Below the pieces are notes generated by a model that saw nothing but the letters and a program-made list of their open reading frames with translations, was not told the DNA's origin and did not search any database. The translations under genes and the position numbers were made by a program. A stretch of 64,000 bases of DNA from Minwuiaceae bacterium. GTDB lineage: Bacteria > Pseudomonadota > Alphaproteobacteria > Minwuiales > Minwuiaceae. This document shows positions 42,377 through 52,011 of the stretch, piece after piece; the first letter of the stretch is position 1, and each line of letters starts with the position of its first letter. The stretch is taken from positions 26,829 to 90,828 of the forward strand of contig JANQEE010000029.1 in the NCBI GenBank assembly GCA_028278525.1. The letters are read 5' to 3'.

Positions 42377-43762
42377 GTGAGTGTCGAACCCGCCTATGGC
42401 ATCCAGTTCGACCTTCAGGTGCCGATCCTGATCGTCGGTGGCGGTGCCTGCGGGCTCACCGCGGCGCTGGCCGCGCAGGACAAAGGCGCCGGTGTGCTGG
42501 TGGTCGAGCGCGATCCGGTGCCGTCGGGGTCGACTGCGCTGTCGTCCGGCATGGTCCCGGCCTGCGGCACCGCACAGCAGCGCGCCAAGGGCATCGAGGA
42601 CAGTCCCGCACTGATGGCGGCCGACATTCAACGAAAGGCCGAAGGCGAGGCCGACCCGGCGGTGGTGGCGGCGTTGTGCGAGAACTCCGGGCGGACGCTC
42701 GCCTGGCTGAGCGAGAGCCATGGCGTCGCCTTCGAGCTGGTCGAGGGCTTTCTCTATCCCGGCCACAGCGTAATGCGGATGCACGCGCCCCCGGCGATCA
42801 CCGGCGCGGCGCTGATCGGCAGCCTGACCGGCGCGGCGGAGGCGGCCGGGATCGACATCGTCGCCAACGCGCTGGCGACGACGCTCTACGCCGAGGCGGA
42901 CGGCCGCGTGCGCGGTGTCGCCATCGCCCGCCCGGACGGCAGTGGCGAGCGCATCGGCTGCGAGGCACTGGTGCTGGCCTGCAACGGCTATGGCGGCAAC
43001 GCGGCGATGGTGCGGCAACACATCCCGGAGATGGCCGAGGCGGAATATTTCGGCCATCCCGGCAACCAGGGCGACGCCGTGCGCTGGGGCGAGACGCTCG
43101 GCGGCGAGGCCCGGCATATGAGCGCCTATCAGGGCCACGGCTCGGTCGCAATGCCGCACCGCATCCTGATCACCTGGGCGCTGATGATGGAAGGCGGCAT
43201 CCAGGTGAACGCCAACGGCCAGCGCTTCTCCAACGAGCATCACGGCTATTCCGAGCAGTCGGTTGCCGTACTCAGCCAGCCGGGCGGCGTCGCCTGGAAC
43301 GTCTACGACGGCCGTTTGCACGACCTCGGCCGCGGCTTCGAGGATTACCGGACCGCGGACGCCCAGGGCGCCGTGAAGACGGCAGCGGACGCCGCTGCCC
43401 TCGCCGCCACGCTCGGCCTGCCGGCGGATGCCCTCGCCGCCAGCATCGCCGAGACACATGAGACGAGTGTGGACCGGTTCGGCCGCGACTTGAGCAAGAC
43501 GCCGGGACTGGAACCGCCGTTCTTCGCCGTGAAAGTCGCCGGCGCGCTATTCCACACCCAAGGCGGCCTCCGCATCGACGGCGCGGCCCGGGTGTTGAAA
43601 CGCGGCACCGACACGCCGCTGCCCAACCTGCTGGCCGGCGGCGGCGCGGCCTGCGGGGTCTCCGGCTCGAGGGTGGAAGGTTACCTGTCCGGCAACGGGT
43701 TGCTATCCGCCGTGGTGCTGGGCCGGATCGCCGGCGAGACGGCCAGCAATTTCGTTAGGTAG
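42377..43762 (+). CDS. FAD-dependent oxidoreductase (fumarate reductase / 3-ketosteroid dehydrogenase-like)
   Basis: 461 aa starting at GTG after GGCGAGGCC. The FAD Rossmann motif VGGGACGLTAALAAQD (G-x-G-x2-G-like) lies at about residues 18-34, and the C-terminal ANLLAGGGAACGVSGSR-type stretch (LLAGGGAACGVSG) is the second FAD-contact pattern. The middle carries the substrate-domain pattern GGIQVNANGQRFSNEHHGYS. Such enzymes act on fumarate-like acids, tricarballylate or steroids. It precedes the convergent pcaG, so the substrate is not set by an operon. Confidence 0.85.
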   Translation: MSVEPAYGIQFDLQVPILIVGGGACGLTAALAAQDKGAGVLVVERDPVPSGSTALSSGMVPACGTAQQRAKGIEDSPALMAADIQRKAEGEADPAVVAALCENSGRTLAWLSESHGVAFELVEGFLYPGHSVMRMHAPPAITGAALIGSLTGAAEAAGIDIVANALATTLYAEADGRVRGVAIARPDGSGERIGCEALVLACNGYGGNAAMVRQHIPEMAEAEYFGHPGNQGDAVRWGETLGGEARHMSAYQGHGSVAMPHRILITWALMMEGGIQVNANGQRFSNEHHGYSEQSVAVLSQPGGVAWNVYDGRLHDLGRGFEDYRTADAQGAVKTAADAAALAATLGLPADALAASIAETHETSVDRFGRDLSKTPGLEPPFFAVKVAGALFHTQGGLRIDGAARVLKRGTDTPLPNLLAGGGAACGVSGSRVEGYLSGNGLLSAVVLGRIAGETASNFVR

Positions 43763-43777
43763 CTGGATTACCTCGCA

Positions 43778-44338
43778 TTACGTATCGAAGAAGACCGTTT
43801 CGCCTTCGCCCTGCACCCTGATATCGAACCTGTAGACGGCCGGCCCGCCATCGGCGATCAGGGTGCCTCGACGATTTTCGTCGTCGACGGCATTGAGGAT
43901 GGGGTCGGCTTCGTTGGTCGGTTCGTCGGGGAAGTAGAGGCGGGTGATGGCGTGCAACAACATGCCGCGGGCGAACAGGGTGATGTTGATGTGCGGAGCC
44001 TGGAGGGCGTTGCCGGGACCGGGCACCGAGCCGGGTTTGACGGTTTCAAACCAATAGGCGCCGTCTTCCTCGGTCGCGGCGCGGCCGAAGCCGGTGAAGG
44101 CGGGATCGAGTGGTTTGTCCTGGGTATCGTCCGGATGGTCGTAGCGGCCGTGGGCATTGGCCTGCCAGATCTCGAGCATGGCGTCGTTGATCGGCTGGCC
44201 CTCGCCGTCCAGCACGCGGCCTTCGATGCGGATACGCTCGCCTTCCGTCGCCTCCGACACCAGCTTGTTCTGCACACCGCGGATCAGCCCCATTTTCAGG
44301 AACGGCCCGACCGTCTGCGAGGGTGTCTGGCGCGGCAT
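43778..44338 (-). CDS. pcaG: Protocatechuate 3,4-dioxygenase, alpha subunit
   Basis: 186 aa. Intradiol dioxygenase fold with SQTVGPFLKMGLI at the start, the LDGEGQPINDAMLEIWQANA segment (in pieces), GRYDHPDD and the PHINITLFARGMLLHAITRLYFPDE stretch, the alpha-type counterpart of the iron-bearing beta subunit. It forms, with PcaH, an (alpha-beta-Fe) complex that cleaves protocatechuate to 3-carboxy-cis,cis-muconate in the beta-ketoadipate path. It follows pcaH by one base on the minus strand. Confidence 0.92.
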   Translation of the reverse strand: MPRQTPSQTVGPFLKMGLIRGVQNKLVSEATEGERIRIEGRVLDGEGQPINDAMLEIWQANAHGRYDHPDDTQDKPLDPAFTGFGRAATEEDGAYWFETVKPGSVPGPGNALQAPHINITLFARGMLLHAITRLYFPDEPTNEADPILNAVDDENRRGTLIADGGPAVYRFDIRVQGEGETVFFDT

Positions 44339-44339
44339 G

Positions 44340-45050
44340 TCAGGTCTCCATCGGGGTCGCGTCGCGGCCCCGCAGCACGATGTCCCAGCGGTAGCCGAGC
44401 GCCCAGTCCGGTTGCGTGACTTCGTGATCGTACCGGGCGAGCATGCCTTCGCGGGCGCGTTCGTCCGGGGTGCAGTTGTAGATCGGGTCGAGCGGCAGCA
44501 GTGGGTCGCCGGCGAAATACATCTGCGTCACCAGCCGGGTCAGAAAGCTGGGTCCGAACAGGGAGAAATGGATATGCGCCGGCCGCCAGGCATTCTTGTG
44601 GTTAGGCCAGGGATAGGCGCCGGGCCGGATGGTGGTAAAGCGGTAATCGCCGTTCTCGTCGGTGACGCAGGAGCCGGCGCCGGTGAAGTTAGGATCCAGC
44701 GGCGCATCGTGCTGGTCGCGATCGTGGTGATAGCGGCCGGCAGCATTGGCCTGCCAGATCTCCAGCAGGGTGTCCGACACCGGACGGCCGTCTTCGTCCG
44801 TCACACGGCCAGTGACGATTATGCGCTCGCCCATCGCCTCCACACCGGTATCGGCGTTGCGGGTGAGGTCGTCGTCACCACCCGGCATGGATTCGGCGCC
44901 GACTTGCGGTCCGGTGATTTCCGACAGGGTTTGCGGAATCCTGACCAGCGGCTTCGATGGCGCGCGCAGGACTGTCGACTTGTAGGCGGCATGTAAATAA
45001 GGCGGCTGAGCGCCCCGGTCGACCGGTCTGTAGGATGCAGGTGTTTTCAA
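44340..45050 (-). CDS. pcaH: Protocatechuate 3,4-dioxygenase, beta subunit
   Basis: 236 aa. The start is TTG at 45050, preceded by GAGGAG; a 49-residue in-frame extension upstream would run into the metE-like gene. The intradiol Fe(III) ligands fit the beta pattern: Tyr in AGRYHHDRDQH, Tyr in GAYPWPN and the His pair in RPAHIHFSLFG. The signature LEIWQANAAGRYHHDRD is intact. It pairs with the pcaG gene one base downstream. Other pca genes (B, C, D, IJ) are not in this window, so only ring cleavage is encoded here. Confidence 0.92.
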   Translation of the reverse strand: MKTPASYRPVDRGAQPPYLHAAYKSTVLRAPSKPLVRIPQTLSEITGPQVGAESMPGGDDDLTRNADTGVEAMGERIIVTGRVTDEDGRPVSDTLLEIWQANAAGRYHHDRDQHDAPLDPNFTGAGSCVTDENGDYRFTTIRPGAYPWPNHKNAWRPAHIHFSLFGPSFLTRLVTQMYFAGDPLLPLDPIYNCTPDERAREGMLARYDHEVTQPDWALGYRWDIVLRGRDATPMET

Positions 45051-45060
45051 GGCCGTCTCC

Positions 45061-46176
45061 TCAGTTCCAAACTTCCGCGGCAACCTCTTGTACCAGCCGA
45101 AGCTTGGCGATCTCGTCCGCTTCCGTGATCCGGTTGCCCTCGACGGTGCTGGAGAAGCCGCATTGCGGGCTGATCGCCAAGTCGTCCAGGTCGACATAGG
45201 CCGCCGCCTCGTCGATGCGGTGCTTCAGGTCATCCTTCGGCTCCAGCGCCGGCAGCTTGCTGGAGACGAGGCCGAGCACGATACGCTTGCCCTTGGGCAC
45301 GAAGCGGAGCGGCGCGAAATCGCCGGACCGTTCGTCGTCGTATTCCAGGAAATAGCCGTCGACGTCCAACTCGTTGAACAGAGCCTCCGCCACCGGCTCG
45401 TAGCCGCCGGCCGCGACCCAGGCGCTTTGGAAATTGCCGCGGCAAAGGTGGATGCAGACCGTCATTTCAGCAGGCCGCGTGGCAATCGACTGGTTGATGA
45501 TGCGCGCATAGAGGTGCGGCAGGTGGTCCGGATCCTCGCCGATCTGGCGCGCCCGCTCCCGCATCGCCGGATCGCAGAGATAGGCGAGGTTGGTGTCGTC
45601 GAGCTGCAGGTAGATGCAGCCGAGGTCGGCAAGCGCTCCGATTTCCTCGCAATAGGCAGCCGCCAGATCGGCGAAGAAGTCCTCCATGTCCGGATAGGCG
45701 GTTTTGTCCACGGCCTCTCGGCCGCCGCGGAAATGCAGCATGGTCGGCGACGGGATGCAGAGCTTCGCGGTGCGGTCGGTGACCGACTTCAGGAACGCGA
45801 AATCGTCCGTCGCTATGCCGCGGCTACGTCGGATCTTGCCGGTGACCTCCAGCCTAGGTGGCGCGAACTCGACCTGCTCGCCGTCGCGCTGGAACTTCAC
45901 CGGCATGCCGCCCTTGACGGTGACGCCGTCGAGCCGTTCCAGAAAATCGATATGGAAGAACGTGCGGCGGAATTCGCCGTCGGTGATCGCTTGCAGGCCG
46001 ACCTGTTCCTGCAGGGCCACCGCGTCGCGGATCGCCGCATCCTCAACCGTACGAAGTTCCTCAGCCGAAATCTCGCCGCGCTGCATCCTCCCGCGCGCCT
46101 CGATCAGGCTCGCCGGACGCAGCAGCGATCCGACATGGTCCGCCCTGAACGGCGGCCGGCCGTTTGCTTTCGGCAC
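45061..46176 (-). CDS. MetE C-terminal domain-like (cobalamin-independent methionine synthase family) protein
   Basis: 371 aa from GTG 46176 (preceded by GGGGAGGCGAGAAG); the upstream 51 residues look non-coding. Only the C-terminal (beta/alpha)8 domain of MetE is present: FRADHVGSLLRPASLIEAR at the start, AITDGEFRRTFFHIDF, DDTNLAYLCDP, VCIHLCRGN (His and Cys zinc ligands) and a final ISPQCGFSST with the second Cys. The set of His, Cys and Cys ligands needed for the zinc and homocysteine is there. Stand-alone copies transfer methyl groups from varied donors. It ends ten bases before pcaH, so the three genes may be co-transcribed. Confidence 0.85.
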   Translation of the reverse strand: MPKANGRPPFRADHVGSLLRPASLIEARGRMQRGEISAEELRTVEDAAIRDAVALQEQVGLQAITDGEFRRTFFHIDFLERLDGVTVKGGMPVKFQRDGEQVEFAPPRLEVTGKIRRSRGIATDDFAFLKSVTDRTAKLCIPSPTMLHFRGGREAVDKTAYPDMEDFFADLAAAYCEEIGALADLGCIYLQLDDTNLAYLCDPAMRERARQIGEDPDHLPHLYARIINQSIATRPAEMTVCIHLCRGNFQSAWVAAGGYEPVAEALFNELDVDGYFLEYDDERSGDFAPLRFVPKGKRIVLGLVSSKLPALEPKDDLKHRIDEAAAYVDLDDLAISPQCGFSSTVEGNRITEADEIAKLRLVQEVAAEVWN

Positions 46177-46353
46177 CTTCTCGCCTCCCCGCCTCTCTTG
46201 AGAGCGAGCATAGGCGGAGCGCGCCGCCGATGCCAAGCCGCCGCCGCGTACCATGCAATACCGCCAACAATTGCGATTCAGAGCCACGAAACATAAGATC
46301 GGCTCAATCGCTGATGCCCCCGGAACCAATCTGGCTCACCGGTTAAGGGGAAC

Positions 46354-47763
46354 GTGAGAAAAACAGTTAGACGGTATCGCTCCCGCCATTCAGTGCGGGG
46401 ATTGGCGTTTGCGGCTTGGTTCGGTTTACCCGGCATATTGCTGACTGCCAACACGGGCTTGACACCCCCCGCTCGTGCAGAAACCCTCTCCGACCTCGAG
46501 GCACAACTCGACCAGCTGCAATGGCGTGTCGATGAATTAGCCGATACCACGCGGAACGACGGCCAACCAATAGCCGCAACACCGGCCAAAGCGGTCACGG
46601 CCGGGGACAAGCCCTGGACATACAAGCTGCCGGGCACGACGGTATCCCTGCAGCTCGGCGGCTACACGAAGCTGGATGTCCTCTACGACGTCAGATCGCA
46701 GAACGAAGATAGGTTCGCCGCCTCCGCGATCCCATTGGAAGGGTCAGCGGCGGACAACCGGGAAGGACATATTCGGTTCCACACCCGGCAATCCCGGCTC
46801 TGGTTCAAGACCTGGACGCCATCGAGATGGGGCGAGGTGCGCACCCATATCGAAGGCGACTTCTTTGGCACCGGGGGCAATGAAACCTTCTCGAACTCGT
46901 CGGTTTTCCGCATCCGCCATGCTTACGGCACGCTCGGCGGGCTGCTGATCGGCCAGTTTCATTCCAACTTCGTCGGCCTGGACGCCTATCCGGAAACCCT
47001 CGACTTTTTCGGGCCGGTTGGCCTGCCCCTCGTACGGCAAGCACAGGTCCGTTACACCTTCGCGCCGAATCCCAACCTTTCCATCGCCCTGTCGGCGGAA
47101 AATCCGGAATCCGGCGGCTTCATAGAGCCCGCGGTACCCGGACTGGCGCCCGTGTTCCGCATCGAACAATCCTTCGCCGGTAACGGTATCGACGGATTAC
47201 CCGACGTCGTCGGCTCGATCCGCTATACAGGTGCTGGATACTCGCTGCGACTGTCCGGGCTCGCGAGACGGATTGGCGTGGACGACGGCGGCGCCGGCGC
47301 GGATACGGATGAGGACATCTTCGGCTGGGGCCTGCATGCCTCGGCGACCGCCGTGGTGTTCGGCCGGGACTGGGTCGCCGTCAACGTTCACGGCGGCGAC
47401 GGCATCGGGCGCTATATGCGGACATCCAATCCCGGCAGCATACTGAAGACCAACGGAGATCTGGATACGATACGCGAATGGGGCACGGTCTTGGCGTTCA
47501 CGCACCGCTGGAGCCCGGGCTTCAGGTCGACGTTGTCCTGGGGCCATGCGGAGACCGACAAAGACGATCTTGGCAACGTCGTTACCGCCCCACAGGCACA
47601 GGATACGATCCATCTCAATCTGATCTGGTCGCCAATTCCCCGTGTCAAACTCGGCGTCGAAGGTATCTGGGCCCGTGTCGAAGTGGTGGACAACCCGATT
47701 CCCGGCGGTGACGATACCAACACCCAGCTTCGAATCATGGTCTCCGGTTGGCTGAACTTCTAA
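46354..47763 (+). CDS. DcaP-like trimeric outer-membrane porin
   Basis: 469 aa starting at GTG 46354 after AAGGGGAAC. A Sec signal (about 15-43, ending PARAE) precedes a short coiled-coil (LSDLEAQLDQLQWRVDELAD, residues about 45-64) typical of DcaP proteins and a linker. From about 97 (LQLGGYTKLDVLYDVRSQNE) the sequence alternates as a beta-barrel with a terminal Phe (SGWLNF), the usual outer-membrane assembly signal. DcaP channels carry small anionic or aromatic solutes. It sits on the opposite strand to the metE-like/pcaHG genes, so a role in their substrate entry is inference. Confidence 0.85.
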   Translation: MRKTVRRYRSRHSVRGLAFAAWFGLPGILLTANTGLTPPARAETLSDLEAQLDQLQWRVDELADTTRNDGQPIAATPAKAVTAGDKPWTYKLPGTTVSLQLGGYTKLDVLYDVRSQNEDRFAASAIPLEGSAADNREGHIRFHTRQSRLWFKTWTPSRWGEVRTHIEGDFFGTGGNETFSNSSVFRIRHAYGTLGGLLIGQFHSNFVGLDAYPETLDFFGPVGLPLVRQAQVRYTFAPNPNLSIALSAENPESGGFIEPAVPGLAPVFRIEQSFAGNGIDGLPDVVGSIRYTGAGYSLRLSGLARRIGVDDGGAGADTDEDIFGWGLHASATAVVFGRDWVAVNVHGGDGIGRYMRTSNPGSILKTNGDLDTIREWGTVLAFTHRWSPGFRSTLSWGHAETDKDDLGNVVTAPQAQDTIHLNLIWSPIPRVKLGVEGIWARVEVVDNPIPGGDDTNTQLRIMVSGWLNF

Positions 47764-47879
47764 ATCCGCCTTCGCACAGACCATGCCGTTCATTCGGCAT
47801 TCAGTCTGAGACGCAAACAGGGTATACCGGCTAGCATGCCATCGGATGTTCGCGTGTAGCCGGGGATAGGGAGCCGAGA

Positions 47880-50120
47880 GTGGAGCCGGAGTCTGTCCGA
47901 CGCAAACTTGCGGCGGTTCTATCGGCCGACGTCGTCAGCTACTCCCGCCTGATCGGCGAGGACGAAGCCGGCACGCTCACCACCTGGACAAACCATCGCC
48001 GGGAGTTCATCGACCCGAGGATCGCCGACCATGGCGGGCGGATCGTCAGCGCCGCGGGCGACAGCCTGCTGGTCGAGTTCGACAGCGCCGTTCGAGCCGT
48101 CGAATGCAGCATCGTTATCCAGAAAGGCATGGCGGTTCGCAATCAGACTCTGTCCGAACACAATAAGATGCTGCTCCGAATCGGCATCGATCTTGGCGAT
48201 GTCATTGTCCAGAGCGACGGCTTGGTCGGCGACGGCGTCAACATCGCCGCCCGACTGCGGCAGACATCGGAAGTCGGCGGTATCTGTATTTCCAAAGCCG
48301 TCCACGACCAGATCCGCAAAACTCTGAAGATCGGCATCGACTATGCCGGCGAGAAAAGCGTCAAAAACATCGCCGATCCTATCGCCGTCTATCATATCAA
48401 CCCGACAGTCCGGCGCGGGTCCAAGCCTCGCCGCGGCCTGCTCGGCGGCCCGAAACGCCGCGCCGTGGCGGCGCTGAGCCTTTTGATGCTGGTATTGGCT
48501 ATCGTGGCGACCGGTTATTCCTTGTGGCGAGCCAATAGCGGCTGGAGCGGAAATCGGGCGCGGGTCGGACCCAACCAGATCGTGACCGACAGGCCGACCG
48601 TCGCCGTGCTGCCGTTCGTCAACATTAACGACGACCCCGACCAGCAGTACTTCACGGACCGGATAACGGACGATTTGATCGCCGAACTTTCCAAGGTATC
48701 CGGCCTGTTCGTCGTCGACCGGAACGCGGTTCTCGCCTACCGAGACCGCAATATCGGGGCGCATCGAATCGCCGAGGAGCTTGGCGCCCGTTATCTGGTC
48801 GAAGGGAGAGTGCACCGCGCCGGCCGCAAGGTTCGCGTCAACGTCCGGCTCGTCGACACCACCACCGGCAGCCATCTCTGGTCAGCACGCTACGACCGCA
48901 CCTCGGCAGACATCTTGCCGCTTCAGGACGATATTCTGGCTCGTGTCATCTCCGCCTTGCCGGTGCAACCGACCGCCGGCGAACAGGTTCAGGTATCGAC
49001 CCCGCCGATCGGCAATCGGGAAGCTTACGATCTCTATTTGGAGGCGGAACAGGCAATGCTCGGTCTCTCGATCGAGAACCTCGAGATTGCTTACACCAAG
49101 TTGGAACGTGCCCTGGACCTGGAGCCCCGCTTCGCCGAGGCTTATGCGAGCCTGGCGCTGGTTTACGCGTTGGACTATCGATTGCGATTCCTGGTGCGGC
49201 GGCCGCGCGAGAGCCGCAGCCAGGTGGCGGCATTGGCAACGAAAGCGCTGGAACTGAACGCCAACCTGGCCAAGCCATACCTGGCACTAGCCAACCTGCA
49301 CCTTGCCGGGCGCAGACATGAGGAAGCGCTGCAGTCGACAGAGAAAGCGTTGCAGTTGGAAGCCGGCAACCCGGACGCCCACGCCACGCATGCCACCGTT
49401 CTGGGATTCGCAGGCCGGCATGACGAGGCACTTGCAGCCATTGAGACGGCGTTCCGTCTCAATCCGCAGCCCCCCGCGACGTACAACCTGATCCTGGGCC
49501 GCATTCAGTTCGGCATGCGTAACTATTCCAACGCAATCGAAAATCTCCGACGCGCTGGCGCGGGTACTGCCGATTCGACGCTTGAGAAATTCTGGCTCGC
49601 CCCAAGCTACGCCTTTCTGGGGCGCATGCCGGAGGCCGAGGCGGAGGTCGCCGCCATCCTGAGCCTTCTGCCGGACGAAAGCCTCAGCCATCTCCAATGG
49701 ATCCATAACGAATACCGGCTGAACCGCGACATCAACCATTGGCTCCAGGGGCTGGAGCGCGCCGGAATGCCGCATTTCGCCCGCGATTTTTCATCCGCCG
49801 ACAAGCGCCGTCTGCTTGGCGCGGAAATCCGGGAGTTGATATTTGACGCCACGGAAGTCGGGCAGTTACCGTCCGGCGAGCATCGATACCGCGTGCGCCG
49901 CACGACGGAGGGAGCCGCGACCTTCAGCACGTTCTGGGGCAGCGACTCCGGAAAAAGCTGGATCGAAGGCGATCGGCTGTGTTCGCAGTTCCCGAATATG
50001 AACATCGGACGCAAGACCTGCGACGACATTTACTACGAACCTGAAGATCAGGGCGTTTCGATCGGCGACTATCTGGCGGTTGGACCAACCGGCGTCAGGC
50101 GTTTCGGAATGGCGGAGTAA
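47880..50120 (+). CDS. Class III adenylate/guanylate cyclase with TM, TolB-like and TPR domains
   Basis: 746 aa starting at GTG. Residues about 8-165 are the cyclase homology domain (AAVLSADVVSYSRLI with a metal Asp, AAGDSLLVEFDSAV with the second, GDGVNIAARL). One transmembrane segment lies at about 196-216 (AVAALSLLMLVLAIVATGYS). A TolB-like N-terminal module follows (TVAVLPFVNINDDPDQQYFT to about 350) and then TPR repeats (about 380-590). This architecture is common in Rhizobiales and Rhodospirillales. The last ~110 residues are unfamiliar. It produces a cyclic nucleotide at the membrane under control of the periplasmic TPR/TolB part. Confidence 0.9.
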   Translation: MEPESVRRKLAAVLSADVVSYSRLIGEDEAGTLTTWTNHRREFIDPRIADHGGRIVSAAGDSLLVEFDSAVRAVECSIVIQKGMAVRNQTLSEHNKMLLRIGIDLGDVIVQSDGLVGDGVNIAARLRQTSEVGGICISKAVHDQIRKTLKIGIDYAGEKSVKNIADPIAVYHINPTVRRGSKPRRGLLGGPKRRAVAALSLLMLVLAIVATGYSLWRANSGWSGNRARVGPNQIVTDRPTVAVLPFVNINDDPDQQYFTDRITDDLIAELSKVSGLFVVDRNAVLAYRDRNIGAHRIAEELGARYLVEGRVHRAGRKVRVNVRLVDTTTGSHLWSARYDRTSADILPLQDDILARVISALPVQPTAGEQVQVSTPPIGNREAYDLYLEAEQAMLGLSIENLEIAYTKLERALDLEPRFAEAYASLALVYALDYRLRFLVRRPRESRSQVAALATKALELNANLAKPYLALANLHLAGRRHEEALQSTEKALQLEAGNPDAHATHATVLGFAGRHDEALAAIETAFRLNPQPPATYNLILGRIQFGMRNYSNAIENLRRAGAGTADSTLEKFWLAPSYAFLGRMPEAEAEVAAILSLLPDESLSHLQWIHNEYRLNRDINHWLQGLERAGMPHFARDFSSADKRRLLGAEIRELIFDATEVGQLPSGEHRYRVRRTTEGAATFSTFWGSDSGKSWIEGDRLCSQFPNMNIGRKTCDDIYYEPEDQGVSIGDYLAVGPTGVRRFGMAE

Positions 50121-50157
50121 ACACCCGCGGGCGGCACAATCTCATAGAACCGGGAGG

Positions 50158-50442
50158 TCACATCAAGGCAGCCGCGATCTCTTCCCATTCCTGCCGCAAC
50201 GGCGCGGCGCAATGCGGTTTGCCGGCACGGCGATACCAATAGCCGGCGTTGCTCTCGTCACCTTCCACTCTGTGCAGATAGGCGTGTACCCAGGCGCCGG
50301 TTTCGTTGTCCTGGTCCTGGGCGAGCCGGTGGGCTTTGTCCCATTCGCCGTTGGCGTCGTGCCAAAGCGCTTCCAGCAACGGACTTAGGCCGGCCGGCGG
50401 TTCACCGGCCTCCAGCGAAGCCTTGAAGCTTTCCATGTCCAT
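50158..50442 (-). CDS. Hypothetical small protein
   Basis: 94 aa from MDMESFKASLEAGEPP, preceded by GGGAGGGATCGC. The core (LSPLLEALWHDANGEWDKAH, AWVHAYLHRVEGDESNAGYW, and a final EWEEIAAAL) is helical with conserved Trp and is found as a small uncharacterised protein in other Proteobacteria, by memory of the pattern only. It lies 28 bases downstream of the SDR on the same strand. No catalytic motif is seen. Confidence 0.7.
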   Translation of the reverse strand: MDMESFKASLEAGEPPAGLSPLLEALWHDANGEWDKAHRLAQDQDNETGAWVHAYLHRVEGDESNAGYWYRRAGKPHCAAPLRQEWEEIAAALM

Positions 50443-50469
50443 GCGATCCCTCCCATTGGTGCAGGGCAA

Positions 50470-51264
50470 TCAATGCACGATATCGACCGCCCCGCCGTCG
50501 ATGCGGATATTCTGGCCGTTGACGAAGTCCGCGCGCGGGCTGGCCAGGAAGGCGACGAGGTCGCCAACCTCCTCGATGCGTGCGATACGGCCCGTCGGAT
50601 TGTCCATCACCTCGCGCATGATGCCGGCCTCGATCTCCGGCCAGGTCTCGCCCCAGCCCTTACGCACCGCCAGTTTGCGGTAGGTCTCCTCCACCTCGAC
50701 GGTGCGAATCAGGCCGGGGCTGACGGTGTTGACGGTGATACCACTGCCGGCCAGGTCCTTGGCAAGGCTCACGGTCATGGTGGCCAGCGCGCCTTTAGCG
50801 GCATAGTAGTGCGGCATGCGGGCGCCCGGCCGGGTCGAGCCGACGGTGCCGAGATTGATCACACGGCCCCAGCCGGCCTCTTTCATGCCCGGCACCAGCA
50901 GGCGAACCATGCGGGCCGCCGACAGCACGTTCTTTTCGTAAACGTCGATCCAGTCGGCGCTGTCGGATTCCATCCAGGCGCCACGCTCCGCCTTACCGTA
51001 ATTGTTGACCAGAATGTCGATCCGGCCGGCGGCCGACAGCGCGGCGTCGGCGGCCTCTTCAGCGCCGTCGTCGGTGAGGATGTCGCCGGCGATAGCCGTC
51101 GCGGCGGCGCCGATCTCATCCGCGACGGGCGCAGCCTCGTCCGCTGCGAAGCCGTGCACGACGACCCGTGCGCCCTCCGCCGCAAGCGCCTTGGCGATGC
51201 CCGCGCCGGTGCCGCGATGGGCGCCGGTGACCAGCGCCGTCTTGCCCTCGAGTTCCAGATCCAT
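50470..51264 (-). CDS. SDR family oxidoreductase
   Basis: 264 aa. Classical SDR with TGAHRGTGAGIAKALA (G-x3-G-x-G), NNYGKAERG (NNAG-like), the catalytic Ser near NLGTVGSTRPG and Tyr-x3-Lys in MPHYYAAKGALAT, and PGLIRTVEVEE after. All four catalytic positions are in place, so it should be an active NAD(P)H-dependent dehydrogenase. The substrate is unknown. It is co-directional with the small gene at 50158. Confidence 0.9.
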   Translation of the reverse strand: MDLELEGKTALVTGAHRGTGAGIAKALAAEGARVVVHGFAADEAAPVADEIGAAATAIAGDILTDDGAEEAADAALSAAGRIDILVNNYGKAERGAWMESDSADWIDVYEKNVLSAARMVRLLVPGMKEAGWGRVINLGTVGSTRPGARMPHYYAAKGALATMTVSLAKDLAGSGITVNTVSPGLIRTVEVEETYRKLAVRKGWGETWPEIEAGIMREVMDNPTGRIARIEEVGDLVAFLASPRADFVNGQNIRIDGGAVDIVH

Positions 51265-51370
51265 GCCGCCTCCCTAGCTGGCGATCAGTATATCGCTTTC
51301 GCGGCGCTGGATAAATTAAGCAAATTGTTTTCTTATTGATCGCGATGGGGCCGCTTGCTATGCCTTCGTC

Positions 51371-51997
51371 ATGGCGAAACCGAACGACGAAATGATCCTG
51401 CATCTCTTAAAGGCACGGGGGCCGCAGACCGCGGCGGCGCTGGGCAAGAAGCTTGGGATCACGGCCGTCGGAGCCCGCCAGCACCTGAACAAATTGCTGG
51501 CGCAATCGCTGGTGGAGCCGGAGGACCGGCGCGAGGCGGTCGGCCGACCGAAGCGGTACTGGCAGTTGTCGGAACAGGGCCATGCCCGGTTTCCGGATAC
51601 CCACGCGCACCTGACTCTGGAGATCCTGGAGGCCGCGCGCGAGGTGTTCGGCGACGCCGGGCTCGACCGGCTGATCGCCAAGCGCGAGACAGACACCCTG
51701 GCCGCGTATAAGCGGGAGACTGAGGACTGCGCGGACCTCGCCGCCAAGGTGCGGCGGCTGACCAAGCTGCGCCAAGAGGAAGGCTATATGGCGGAATGGC
51801 GCCGCGAGAAGAACGGCGGCTTCCTGCTGATCGAAAACCATTGCCCGATCTGCGCGGCGGCCGCGACCTGCCAAGGATTATGCCGATCAGAACTGGATGT
51901 GTTCCAGGCGGTGATGAGCCCGGAGGCAAGGGTCGAGCGCACCGATCATATCCTGAGCGGCGCCCGGCGCTGCGCCTATCGCATCACCCCTGTCTGA
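51371..51997 (+). CDS. HTH transcriptional regulator with C-terminal Cys cluster (SufR-like)
   Basis: 208 aa. A winged helix-turn-helix of the ArsR/DeoR sort is at residues about 6-65 (MILHLLKARGPQTAAALGKK, GITAVGARQHLNKLLAQSLV). The C-terminus carries C-x2-C-x5-C-x3-C in HCPICAAAATCQGLCRSEL (about 156-170), which in SufR-type regulators ligates an iron-sulfur cluster and lets the protein sense oxygen or iron state. The end VERTDHILSGARRCAYRI resembles the same family. No suf genes lie next to it. It is divergent from the SDR at 50470, so that gene may be its target. Confidence 0.85.
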   Translation: MAKPNDEMILHLLKARGPQTAAALGKKLGITAVGARQHLNKLLAQSLVEPEDRREAVGRPKRYWQLSEQGHARFPDTHAHLTLEILEAAREVFGDAGLDRLIAKRETDTLAAYKRETEDCADLAAKVRRLTKLRQEEGYMAEWRREKNGGFLLIENHCPICAAAATCQGLCRSELDVFQAVMSPEARVERTDHILSGARRCAYRITPV

Positions 51998-52011
51998 CGC
52001 CCCGTGCCGGG

